A stretch of 64,000 bases of DNA from Cubamyces lactineus (Eukaryota; Basidiomycota; Agaricomycetes; Polyporales; Polyporaceae). Positions 12,241 through 24,753 of this stretch are shown here, one piece after another (position 1 is the first letter of the stretch; every line of letters begins with the position of its first letter). The notes beneath the pieces were generated by a model. It did no database searches, had not been told where the DNA came from, and saw only the letters and a program-made list of their open reading frames with translations. Made by a program: the position numbers and the translations under genes. Location: assembly GCA_022376465.1 (NCBI GenBank), contig JACDTU010000003.1, positions 1,302,001-1,366,000 on the forward strand, given 5' to 3'.

Positions 12241-14682
12241 CTACTGCTTCTTGCGGCCCTTGCGCCCGCCGGTCGTGCTCGACGTCGTCGCGGCCGGTGC
12301 GGCGGTGAGCGTGCCCGCGAAGCCGAGCTTGATCGAGCACTCTTCGCAGTACCAGTTCTCCGGCAGGGGCGGCTTGAGGTTCACGCACGAGAGGTGGAAC
12401 TGTGTGTATGTGAAGGAGGGACGACGCCAGCGCGAGATCGACAGCGACAGCGACGGCGGCAACGAGGACGACACCGCAGTCGCCATACGAACACCGGCTC
12501 CAGTCAGCCCGGGTCGCCATACGAGGAATAAGGACAGACGGAGGCGTCCAGCACACGCTTCGAAACGATGGCGACGCCGCGCATGACGCGCATTGTGTGC
12601 CACTGCACGAACTACAAGGCATGTGTGCTTGTGCGTGTGCCGGACAGGGGAGAACAGGAGAAACGGTGAAAGTGGTGAAAGTGTGCCACTCACCCATTGG
12701 TATCGGCACCCGTCGTTGTCACACGCGATCATCTGTAGTAGCAAAACGGCACGAGCGTCAGCGCGCCGCCCCGGGCTCCGCACCCGTATGGCTAACTCCC
12801 TTGCACCCCCGCTCGGCCCGACGCCGACGCCGCCACCGTCGCCGCCACAAAGCAAATGGGACTGCGATGGCAGCCCAGCAGCGCGCGGCGCGCATCGGCT
12901 GGACAAAGCATACCCCAGTACACCAGTCCGACAGGCGGGCAAACACATGCACATTTGCGTATACACATGCGCCGTGCACTAGGGCTGCGAGGGCAAGGGA
13001 ACAAGCCAGAGAGGAACTGGAACGTACCTCGCCATACGAGAGTTTCTGGCAGTAGCAATACAGCTCCTGGTCTTCGGCGTCCCCGGCGTCGTCCAGGTCG
13101 TCCTCGCCCTCGGCGTCTTCCTCGTCCAGCCCCGCCGAGGCGTGCGTGCGGCGCGACCGCACTGGGGACTGGCGCGGGTGCACCTGCCGCGAGAGCCCCG
13201 ACTTCTGCGAGCCCCCACCGGAGCCGCCGCCGCTGCCACCTCCCGCCCCACTGCTGCTTCCGCTTCCCGTCGCGCCGCCGCCGCTCCCGCCGCCGTACGA
13301 GCCACTCGCGACGGGGACGGGGCTCGGGAGCTTGATGCTACCCGCCGACGCCGTCGCGGCCACGCGCCGTTCTGTGCGTGACAAGGAGACAGAGGTGTGT
13401 GAGACCGTGTGTCACTGAGCCGCCGGGAACGAAGGAGAGAAGGAACGAGAAGGTGTAGTTTGGAGTTTGGGATGGACAAGGACCCATCATCCCAACAAGA
13501 GAACAACGATGCATGGTGTAACATCGCAGAAAATGGTATAGCTCCCCTAGCCCCACCAAGGCGGCCGTGTCAGAGGTAGAAGGAATAGCATGGAAGGACG
13601 ATGGAAGGCGCAAGAATCGACGACAAGACGGCTAAAATGCAAATACAAGGGAGGATCGAGGATAAGATCGAACTGCTCACTTTTCTGTGGCGGCGGGGCC
13701 GCCGAGATCGAGGCAGACGGCGAGTCTACCGCGGCCGCAGCGGTGCGCAAGTTCGCCTGGAGCTGCTGCACGGTGCTGTCCGCCGAGCCCAGGAAGTGCT
13801 GCGTCGCGGGCAGGCCCGGGTCGTCGCCCTGGAGCTTGAGGATCCGCTGGATGTCGTGGTTCAGGCGGGACATCGCGCGCTCGAGCAGGCGGACGAGCCG
13901 CTCCGAGAGCGCAACCTTCTCCGCCGCGAGCGCGTCGACCTCGGCGTAGAGCGTGTTCACTGCATCTGGGATCGCCGCGTCCTTGCCCGAAAGGGCCTGT
14001 CCGGCGTTCTTGGCCGAGTGGCGGAAGTACTTCTGCGTTTCTTTGCGGATCTCGTCCGTCAGCTCTGTGTAGGCCGAAAGAGTGGGCCGGACGAAGGTGA
14101 ATCGTGCGAATCAATGGAAATAGATGGAATGCGGTTTCGTGGTACGGCGGCCAGGCGAGGCGGCCATTCAGTCAGGCGGTCAGTAAGAGCAGAAACGGAA
14201 GGAATCGCACAGACGCAGAGAGCGGAGCGCACACTTGCCTTGGGTTCGTATGTCTCGATGTTTGATCTCAGCGAGAATGTGCTGGGTCTCGTTCGGGAGG
14301 TTCTCGAGACCTGAAACATCATGTCCATAGCGGTGAGCGTCCGAACGACACGGAATGAAATACACATGCGGGAGTGTTAGGAAGACAAACGGGGAAACAA
14401 TGGACGCCGTCTGCCTGACTACCCGCCGGGCTCGCTGACAGAGAGAGCCTACGACTGGGCAACTGAGGCAGTGAGCCACGGCACCGCTGGGCGATCATAT
14501 GCAGGCCACACAGTGCAGCAGCAGGGACACTAGGCAAAGCGCGGGTAGTTTGGGTGGAGATGAAAGGCCGAAAGAGGTCCAATCACCGAAGATAATGAAT
14601 TCGGAAGATGCAAGGGATACGGATACGGACTGGCTAGGTATTCCGTCGCGATGTTCGCGGCCTCCTCCAGATTCGCGTTCAT
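12241..14682 (-). CDS. ING-family PHD-finger chromatin protein
   Basis: A 349-aa histone-tail reader, the type found in NuA4 acetyltransferase (Yng2) or Rpd3 deacetylase (Pho23) complexes. Six exons: 14682-14631, 14310-14239, 14064-13681, 13371-13028, 12732-12694, 12399-12241. The N-terminal ING helices (start MNANLEEAANIATEYLA; NLPNETQHILAEIKHRD) are followed by a basic KKRR, a Gly/Ser linker, an acidic stretch, and a C-terminal PHD finger with a full C4HC3 set: Cys275, 277, 288, 293, His299, Cys302, 315, 318. Trp297 fits the aromatic cage for H3K4me3. The second intron begins GCAAGT rather than GT; only this site keeps the conserved frame. Which complex it serves (Yng2-, Yng1- or Pho23-like) cannot be decided by eye. 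Confidence 0.95.
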
Positions 14683-17600
14683 TGTCGGTCGGTTGGTCAG
14701 TTAGTCAGTCGGTCTTTGTAGCGTTCCGCGGCTGCGCAGGTTACGCCGCGCTGAATAGAGTGATTGGTAGACCGGGAATTGCTACGGGGTTTCGCGCAAG
14801 ACGTGCGAAAGCAGTGTCGGACACGACGGAGCGTGGAGAGAGCAAGGGATCGAGCGTCGCGATCAGAGCAAGATGATGTCGGGGAGAGAGTTGTGTAGCG
14901 CCCGTCGGGGACTAGGCGCTCTCTCTCTTGCCTCCGCCCGGCGTTTATTGTGTCTCCCGGACGCCGGTCCGCATGATGACGCGTCATGTCACAATGCACA
15001 CGTAACTAGCGCGCAATGGTCACGCTGCGGTCGGGAGGCGGCGTGACATGGGTGTCTCTGGGCCTACCCACGGGAGTCGTGGGAAATGGAGATCGGGAGA
15101 AAAACACCTGTGTTACGCGATCGCGTGGGACCCACAAGGACGGATCGGGCTGGTGGCGGCGGGGCGGGCCATATGATCACGTCGCTGGGGCACGTCGGTG
15201 CTCGACGGCGTATCGTCGGTACACGAGGTTCGCATTGCGCTCCTCCTCTCTCGCCTCTCGCGCCCTGCTCGCCACCGAACCGCGGCGCACGTAGAGCCTC
15301 TACTGTACTGGCGTAGTTCCTAGCTCATGGTGGCAGCGGCGCCACTCCGCTCGCCCTCTCCTCGCCCGAGGCGCACACTCTAGGACGTCCCTCTCCAATT
15401 GCACGCGCCTCGGACGCTCTGCTGCAGCTGCAGGCTTCTGGGCGCCGACCACCACTGCCCAGTCCGAGGCGGTTCGCAATCTGACTCCCGCATACCAGTG
15501 CGCGCGTCCTCGGGTGCTGACGTGCATACAACTAAACCCCTCGAGCGCTACCCACCACTAGGTAAGTCCGGTGCTCCTTAAGGGCTACTTGACTCACCCT
15601 CCGTAATACAGCAGAGGCAGCGCTAGCCCACCACGCCGGACCAATGCGTATGGTATGGGCGGCGAGTCGCAAAGCGCACTGGACATTCCCGGAAAGGTTC
15701 CTGAAGCCTTGTGGCGCGCTCGCTCAGCCGTGATAAATGCACTCACCCTTCGTTTGCCGTTCTGGCTACCGGCGAGTGCTCGGGCGGATTGGATCATCAC
15801 CCGCGCCGAATCGCCCATGCAACGATGGTTCGTTCCTTACTCAACCATGTCGTAAAACCACTTCCGCCACCTTACATGTCTTGCCCATACGCAGTCGACG
15901 CCCTGCGGGAGAAGGCCCTCGGGATGTGGACATGACACCGACGACGCTGGCCCGTTGTGGCGGACGGAGGTCATACGCATTTGCCACATCGGTGCACAGT
16001 GCGAAGCTCTCGTCGAAAGGGACGATACGTCAGGCTTCTTGCAGCGTCGTCGGGACGAAGCCTCAAGGTTAGACTCCGCGCTGCTGACCAAAGACGGGTA
16101 CGTGACCTCCCTTATCTGTTTGCAAAACAGCCCCAGGTCCAGGGGCAAGGAAGTTCCCGAGGTCGTCCTTCGGAAGACTTCTTCCTCGCACGACGAGCAG
16201 CGACGCGTCCTTCTCGCTCATTCAATGGTTCGCCACGGTTTTGCAAATGGGCTGGCATAGCCGGCTAGCACCTTTACGAGCGGGGTTCCCCCCCCCCCCC
16301 CACAAAACTCTGGTCCTCAGAAAATTCCATGCTGGGTATCAGACGTGAGTGGATTACGCGAGCGTGGGTTCTGGGTTCTCTCACCTAGCCTGCAACGTTC
16401 GCGGGTAGGAGGCCGGCTAGCTGGCACGCGTACGTATGTAGGGGCTCACGATGCACGGTAGACCCCTTGGCACTGAGTGCTGGTCGCCAACGATGCGGGC
16501 GATATAGAGACTCCGCTGGAGTGTGCCTTGGAGATGGTGAAGCGTGTGCTTCTGCAATCTGTAAGCTCTGGCCTGGCTCGACAAGGCCTCCCGTCCGAGC
16601 GCGCGGAGGGAGCGTCTGGGGCAAGGGCGGGCGGACCGGGGCCGGACCTGCCTGTTACGTAGGCAGGGGAAGGGGATGCCGCTGTCCGGCTCGCGACCTG
16701 AAACACGAAGAAGCAGGAGGGACGAAGGCACAGATCGAGCTTCCTCGTGCCCATTCACTTGGCTACTGGTCCCGTCGCCGCCAGCCACTGGTCCACTTGC
16801 GATTCTTCCTGCGGGGGTGCCACTGACGTTAACGGCTACTCCTCCTCCCAGGCTCATGTCGCGCTTGTGCTTTGGGCAGACAGCGTGCACTGCACACAGG
16901 GTCTCTGTGTCCCACAGTAACTCTCGGCGACAAGACATGCGCTATGGCCGATGTTTCGTACGTACGTTGCTTACACACAGTCAGTCTCCACATCCCGCAC
17001 AGTGCAACAGAAATCCATTTACCTATACGCGGGTTTTTCGTTCGCACCCGTCGCCCGGTCCTCAGCCAGTGGTCATGAGAACATTTCAATTCTTCGCCAG
17101 ATAGCGGCATAACCACCATGAGGTTATCGGACGACGACGCGGCAAGGTGAGAACCGCGAAAGATCCTGCCCACTTTGCACGATTAGGCAAAGCGCGCTTC
17201 CTCGCCTCGCTCGTATTCAACGACCGATATGTTAACCGCGTTCTGTGGGTGCGCGCCCGCGTGCGACACCGCGCGCTCGCTTGCCGACAATGACAATGTG
17301 TAGCCCACCCACCGCAACCACTACGAACGTGAGCATTTTCCAAACCCGACTCCGCGGCGCCCTGGGGGCTGATGGTGAGACTGTCTATGGGCCCATCGAT
17401 GATGCCAGCACTGAAACAGCGCACCAGCGCTGCGTCATCCGCATCCAGACATCGACACATCTGCGCACTGCCCGGTTGCCCAACTGCAACAATCTCTCAG
17501 CTGTCTGCTGCCCAAGGCGTCGCGCGGGTAGGGAAAAGGGTCCGTCCCAACAGCTTCTCGAGGGCGTCGCGGGACCGAAAACATCCGCGATAGGGCTCCG

Positions 17601-20600
17601 AGGGCCTGTACTGCAAAAATGGCTCAGCCATGCATGCCGTTATGCGCCGCGTCGCCGCCAGGACCACGGACCATAGACGGCCCAGGTGGAAGCACGGTGG
17701 ATCTTGTCGTTGTCAAACCCCAGTCTCGAGACTCGAGCTCCATCGCGTGTGCTTCGACGAGTGTCCCTGCCGGGTGATTGTTCTACGTCGTCGAGCGAAA
17801 AAACGCCGCGAGCGCCAGATGAGCGTGACCGTGGGCGTCCGGACCTTGAGCACGTACGCATTTGCAAGTTATGAAGTTCTAGGCTTTTTGGATTTCCCAT
17901 CTCCCGTTACAGCGTTTCTCGGGGACCAACGCCGATGGCTGCCCTGGTGCACACTGCGCAGGGCGATGTCGAGGACGAGAAAAATCTTCGGCTGCGCTCA
18001 AACGTCTGTCAGGCTTGCATGGTCCGAAAAGCAGCAGACGGTCGCGCACGGCGAAGAAAAAGGGACTGGGAAAACGCAAGCGAAGAAGGCGCCAGACAGA
18101 GCTCCATTATGGCCCCGGGAGTATGGGCCCGCAAAATGGTGAGAAAACTCAGAGAAGACTGAGAAGAGCGATGCCCTCGACGACGAACAGGAGTATGCCA
18201 AGGCATGAGAAGTGGGTCATGGTGGCGTCGATGGGTATGGCACTGTGGACCCCAACGATAGCGACGTAGTGGACGTTTGGTCCGGACGCTGGCCCACAGC
18301 AGTGGTCCGAGGCAATTTTAGATGGCATCCAGAAGGACGCTCGGGGACGGTCAATGTACAGAACTTACTTCCAGTGCACAACATAGTTAGATGGGCCGTA
18401 CCAAGGCGCCAAGTCTATTTCGGGGACTTGACGAACAGACGGACCGAACAGCGCGCTTCCGACTCCGTAGCGGTCGATGGGCCCACAGAGCGTTGCGGCG
18501 GGGTGTGGTGCCCACCATCGACTGGCGCTGCACAGCAAAGGAGGCCATCTATACGGCTGTGCGTGACGCGTGATGCGACGACGAGATAGGTAGACGACAT
18601 ACCACGATACGACGCGGAGTACGAGCGAAAACACACGCGGGACTCGGGGTGCGAGGAAATCGCAGGACGGCATCGGGCTGGCAGGCGCACCGAGATCGCG
18701 AACACGAACTCGCTTCGCTCGCAGATGCGCCAGAGCCAGATCTCTGCTTCCGCGCGCAAGGTTCGGTGGCGTTCGTTCTTTCTGATCGTGGGGCACGGGG
18801 CGCGCGGGCCCTGTACATGCCATGGTGGACGACACCTGCAACTGTCAACGCGGATGTGGCGCAGACAGGGAGGACGGGAGGTTGGTAAACTCGTGTGGAG
18901 ATTGAATGCCGCGTAGGACGAAGGTGGCATTCGGTATGTCAGTGTCGCCCATGATAAGGGCGCTAGGGTGGTAGTAGCATTTCAATGCGCAGAAGAAGCA
19001 CATCGTGCTCGCTACGCCGCGGAATGTCTGGAGAGCTGCTGGAATCATCCGCGACATGGTGAGCGGACGTAGAACATGAGTCAGGTGCACCGCACCTTTC
19101 AAATAAGCGAATGGATACACCGTGGAGACTGATAAGTGCATATGGCCCTCGACGATATAGTTGCTACAGTGCCTAATGGCCCAGGAATCCACGCATGTCG
19201 AATTGTTTCAATGCTGCGGTTCTATACGAGGTCTGCAGCTGAACCGCATGAGAACTCAGGAAACGACGTACTTCGCAACGTCCCTCTTACGAGTACTACT
19301 CGCTTGCACGGTCTCATGCTGAGTTGCTTCATTTGTGCATCATCTCGTTCTGCTACATGTCTGCTGACCATCATCAGGACGTACAAGCTGTCAAACCTCA
19401 AGGAGATCCCCCAGATTGAATGAGAACGACGTACTGCAGAATATAACAGTAGGGCCAATGCCGATACCACAAGAAAGGCCCGCTGAGCCGGGTTCCATAT
19501 GATGCCTGGAGTCCTCGTTTGCATCTAGTGATCAACTCAACAACCTGACGAGGTCGTGCGCCCAATCACTGCGATAGGTGAACGCCACGAAGACGTCTGC
19601 ACGGGCTTTTCTTGGGGTGACATGAGAAATCGTAGGAGCAAAGGCTATGCGTGTATGACAGGAACTCACTCATTTGTTGGTAACCAAGGCGGGCTCTTGC
19701 GAATCTGGGTCGAGTTTGTGCTTCGTTCATACAGTATCTGACGCCTCACTTGGTGCGAGGGGCCCATATCGGTATTGCTTCGGAAGCCCTGTACTTCGTA
19801 TGAATAGCACGCCAGTGCACCTGCGGGCCGTGAAGCATCGTATTGAATCACGCAGAGTGGCATAGAGAACCTTGAATCGTCGACGGCGTCTGCACCACCG
19901 TCGTGTCTGGTCGGCGAAGGTAGTCCGAATGCGGTCTGCCCACTCTACGGAGTCGCGGCGTCCGACCCTATGTTAGTCAAACCATGTATAACAATCACAC
20001 GTTTGCGACGCTTCTGAGAGTCCATGAATCGATCCACAACGCCGCATGCTAGACTTGGTGTGCGTCTGGGAGAACTTGGACCACCTCCACAATGTAGACA
20101 CCTTCCGGGCGTGCCGGGTGCTTTGGCCGCGTCTTCCGAACTACCTGCGTTCGGCCACCATCAGGTACGCGTGTCAGACGAAGACGAGGCTATGAACGCT
20201 GAGCGTTGTTGCTTTCTGCATCAGTTCCGTGGTTGGACGTGAGACGTTTCCGCCGGGTTTGAATAGACGAGCATATCGCTCGGCCACGAACAGTGTGTCG
20301 CTCGCTCGATGGCGGCATCTGCGGTCCAAATAAGAACACCCATATTGCGCCTGGATAATCGTGGTCAAGACGTGTATGAAACATCAGCTGTTGGAGAAGT
20401 CGTCGAGGCAGGGCTGTCGTCCGGCTAGCTGATATAGACCTCTAGGCGGTACGTTCGCGCAGGACGATGCAGGTCCTCCAGCTACAGAAGACTAGTCAAA
20501 TACACTCTATGATTACAGACGTCTGTCTTGGAGGTCTGCCATAGCCCGAAGCGCATAACAAGTCGTTGAGCAGAATTCATGCAGAGTAGAGTGTGGGTCA

Positions 20601-20838
20601 AGACGCGCCGTCGGACAAGCGTGCCCGACGCGTTCTCACCGTGATAAGTATAGAACTTAGTCGCCATTTCGGAGGTTGAATATGCGGTAGCTCTGGTAAG
20701 TAGCGGGGTTAGTGGGCCAATAGTGCGAGTTTAGACGCACGCGCAGACAACGGACGGCTCTGAAGATTCAGTTCGAGCACCACCGTGACGCCTCCTCATC
20801 CACTCATGCCTTTCTCGCCGCCAACGCTCTAGACGACG
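14683..20838. other. Gene-poor 6-kb block
   Basis: No gene is supported between the divergent ING and TRP-like genes. Short frames exist on both strands, but I could not link any into a spliced gene with a recognisable domain. Some pieces look protein-like: a hydrophobic frame on the minus strand near 19420-19500, and a plus-strand frame near 20080-20165 ending in a GTACGC donor-like site. Decayed genes or unrecognised orphans are possible. No terminal repeats, transposase or reverse-transcriptase motifs were seen. Confidence 0.45.
16288..16301. repeat. 14-nt poly-C run
   Basis: Fourteen consecutive C residues in non-coding sequence. Homopolymers of this length are prone to length error. Confidence 0.9.
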
Positions 20839-23800
20839 TTGAAGCCATCTTCGACACCACACTTCTTGCTCCCCATGGCCGGCTTTCGCGCATCTTGTCA
20901 GCTAGGCGGCGCTTTTCCCCATATGCTTCTCATTCTCGCTCTTTCGCTCTCTCACTTGACGTTCACGACTGCTCAACCTGCCACGCTCCAATACTCTGAC
21001 TGCTTCTCCAGCCCTAGCACCTCTCAGAAACTAGATGTATCGGCGGTATATGCGCAGTATTTCCCCGCTGCAGACTCGAGGGGACCGTACATCAACTTCA
21101 CGGTCATAGGGACCTCGCCTCAGGACATCATAGCTGCATCGAACGGGTCAAATCCCGTAGCCAGTGAGTCTACTTCGTCCTCGTTTGTACTCCCGGCAAC
21201 AAGGAGTACTCATCATGTTACAAGCGACCTTATTCACGACGACCGAAATTCTGACCTTCGAGCAACCAAATAACAACACCAACTCGTTCTTCTGCAACAC
21301 ATTACGCCCGCCCTCCCCTCTTGGCACTCCAGATCCTCACAACTTCTTCTGTCCCTTGCCTGCTGGACCATTTGCGTTCTCATCGACAGTAGATGTGCAG
21401 TCTAGCCTGGAACTAGTCACGCTCGATACGCGGTTACGTGCTCTCGATCCGTACCAGCACGAGCTAGTCTGTTTGGACGTCAACACGACCATACTGCATC
21501 CAGGCGCAGTAGACTCCGTCTATGGCAACGCTCACATCATATTCTGGTGTACCGTCGGGCTCGCTATCGGGTACTGGGTAGTCGTGGGTATCGCTCGGCT
21601 CGTCGCTGCATGGGGTCGAGGATCGTCTAGGGGTGGCACAGGAGTGTTAGCGAAGATCGAAAGCGCTGGTTTCATACTGGCGAGCGCACTTAGTGGTGAA
21701 CGATTTGCGTCCTCGCCAGCCCTTATGAGGTTCTGTGAGTGTCTCTGTGCCTGCAAGGCGAATTCATATGGAGTGACGTCATGGTACAGGTACGCCGTCT
21801 CTACGGGATATCATCTTCCACACACAGTGGTGCGCCGCCCTGTCTATGGTTGCAGTACAGTGGCCTATGTTCACTTGTAAGTAAGGGTACACAATGCTTC
21901 TGTATAGATAGCTGATCAGTGGACCAGATCCTCTGTTGTCTCAAACTGCATGGGCGACTCTGAGTTACAGTAAGATCTATCGCGGCCCATTAAAGTATAG
22001 TCACTGAGGTTTGTATAGACATAACGATCGCCCAGGGCAAGAATGAACACTGGAACCCCCTGACCGTTCAGCCGTATAAACCCCCCTCGAACTTCGCTGA
22101 TCAACTCAGCGATCCTTCCTCCCCAATATACATCAATGGCAGCGCGCCCAACTACTTTTTCCAGCTCCCGCCGGGTACTACAACTGGAATATCCGCATTC
22201 GCGTGGTCTGTTGGCCTTCGACCCCAAGACCTGTTCGGGATCTGCCTGACCCTGTTCCTGGCGATCATCGCGGCTACGATTGTGCTCAGTGTCCTGGTTT
22301 GGCTCGTTGACCTGTTAATGTCTATGTTGTCCGGCGACGGTCAGGGCAGCACCCTTCCTGGCGCAGGACTGACGGGTAGTCGCAGCCCTCGCTATTCTGC
22401 CGCAAGCAAGGATATGCTCGATGGTGTTGGGTTGTCTACCGCAGCCGATGAGAACAGGTCGTTCAATGGCCACTTCCTATTCCGCACTACTTCCCGATTC
22501 CCTGGCGGCCGACCGTGGTGGCGATGGAGGAGCAACTTCGTATCGTTCCACGGGAGCGTTCTGCAAGGCAACCTCATCCGCATCCTGCTGCTGTTTCACC
22601 TCCCCATCACCATATTCTCTTGTTATCAACTGAGCCTCGGGAAGGCCCACGCGTCAACCACGTCGCTCGTTCTCGCTGCACTATCATTTGCGATTCTGTC
22701 GGTTCTCATCCCGGCCTTCCTGGTACTCCGCCTCACTCTCACAAGGACGAGTAAATTGTATGACGAGACGTGGACCCTGCTCTCACTTGGGCCGCTCTAC
22801 AACCACTACAGGCACGGTTCCCAGCTCTTCGCCTGTACGTTGTTCGCGATCAATATTGCGTTTGGTGTCACCATTGGCTTCGGCCAGAAGAGCGGCACAG
22901 CTCAAGCCATCGTCATCCTTGTAATCGAGGTTGCCGCGGCCCTCGGGACAAGTATATGGTTGCCGTGGGGCCAAGGGGCTAGCATGGGACTCATCAGCTT
23001 CTTATTCTGCGTGGGCAGGATTGTAATTGCAGTTCTACTGGTCATCCTCACACCTGTAGTAAGTCACACGCCTTTCCGGCGGTACGTAACGCGCTGACAT
23101 CTATTTGCCAGGTCTCCATCGGCGCGGGGGCTGCGCAGTGGGTTGCATATGCAATCCTTTTCATTCTAGGGCTCATCTACCTGGCGTTCGCTTTAATGCT
23201 CTTTGTCAAGATCCTGGAGGCTATCTTGCGGATAATCGGAGGCATCGGATTCGGCAGAAGCAAGCATGTGGTTGACAGTGGCCTACTTGGTACTTTGGGT
23301 CTCATGGGCTGCTGTGGCACCCGACATCCCCGCCGAGCGCGCGGCTACCGTTCCGCCGACAATGACAAGCAACCACAGTCTCTCATGCTTCCAAGGCCGG
23401 CGCCACCATTCAAGGAGGCTACGCCAACGTCGTCCGGACCACCCTCAGTGCTCCGCCCAGAGCACGCAATGCAGCCTTACAGGGAGGAAAGCGACGACGA
23501 GACAGGCTTTATCATGGGCGCGTGGCAACCATTCCCGGGTCCAGGGTACAATGCAGTCGAAGAGGCTCCCGCGCCGGAGCCCCCTAAGTCAGGCTTCGCG
23601 AGGGTGGCCGGCGGTCGCGCCCATTACGACTCGCCATATGCGATCACGTCAGGGTCCACACAGACATTCCCGTCCGTTGAGCGCGAGCAGCCTGCTGGCA
23701 CGGGATCGGTGGCGCAGTCCCCTTCCATTGTCGACTACTCACCGCCCCTAACTCCGTCCATTGCTAGCGCCGCACCCGGCCTGCCTCCCGGTGCTATGCC

Positions 23801-24218
23801 TCCCGCGCATGTTCGAACGAAGTCGCAGACGGCGATCATCGAGAATGCGTCCGCATTGCCGTTCCTATCGCAGGCAGGCCCCAGTGGTGCTGCAGGGGCT
23901 GAGATGCCCGGAGCAACACCGCTCGATGACGTCTCTGCTCTGAACCAGCCGAAGAAGAAGCACTGGTACAACAGGCGGAAGAACCGGCGGATGAGCGAGA
24001 GCGACGTGCTGCCGAGCACGTCGGCGGGACAAGAGCCCGGTCGGTCGTTCGTTGTGGTACGCAAACAGCGCCCTGGGGTGCCTGGGCCTTCGCAAGGTCC
24101 TTCTGCGTATACGCCGCCGAACGAGGGGACATCGGACCAGACACGACGAGGACAGTCTTTCGAGGTGCTGCGAGGTCCTGCCAACCACTCTGATCCGCAG
24201 AACCTGGCGTCGTCGTAA
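20839..24218 (+). CDS. TRP-like (Pkd2/Flc family) membrane channel
   Basis: A 1036-aa integral membrane protein of the fungal TRP-like family (yeast Flc1-3, fission-yeast Pkd2), linked in other fungi to calcium signalling, FAD transport and wall integrity. Exons: 20839-21163, 21225-21734, 21790-21876, 21928-21969, 22019-23058, 23112-24218. A signal peptide ends near TTAQ, then an ML-like lumenal domain with N-glycosylation sites, a first membrane segment at about 213-235, the conserved TPSLRDIIFHTQW and WATLSYNIT stretches, and about seven more membrane segments between 390 and 700. The last 330 residues are a disordered cytoplasmic tail. A second in-frame Met lies at 20875. An alternative acceptor at 21203 would add 7 residues but leaves a 40-nt intron, so I prefer 21224. 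Confidence 0.92.
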
Positions 24219-24753
24219 CGTCTTACCAGTCTCTCCTTACATCCACTGTCTTAACGTTTCCTGCGTACATGCACTTCTTTACCCCATCCCTTTTGCACCT
24301 GGAATACTCTACTTTTGGGACACTACCGTTAGTCGCATTGTACACCTGGGACAGTCTAGCCTATATATCTTGCTTTCCTCGTCGCTCGCATAGCGTTCAT
24401 GTATTCGTACCGGCCATCACATAGCTATGAATTCATCTTAAACGTCAGTCCGTTCAATTAGGGTAGAATGCTCTCGTTGGATCACACAGAGAAGTTGCTC
24501 ATTGTGGGATGTCGTCGATTTCGCCGGTCAGCAAACATGGTGCACTAGAAATAAGATGCATACGGGGAGGAATTCACTTCCCTGGATCTTACCCGCGGGT
24601 CGAGTATACAGAACTCTCGATGAACTGGTCGTACGATGACGATGCATGGGGCAATGCTTTGCACATGGGCATATGTATATACTCAACATGAAGCATAGAT
24701 TACTACTACAGCCTTCAATCTGCATCACTCACTTCTAAATCCCGCCTGCTCTC
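24219..24753. other. Convergent intergenic region
   Basis: Shared 3' flank of the TRP-like gene (plus) and the CNH-like gene (minus). It is less GC-rich than the genes on either side. No gene seen. Confidence 0.5.

Noticed and set aside
11615..12709. 364-codon minus-strand frame
   Set aside because: Covers the purine repeat and the last ING exon in a wrong phase.
15837..16260. Overlapping frames on both strands near 16 kb
   Set aside because: They shadow each other, lack splice partners and show no known motif.
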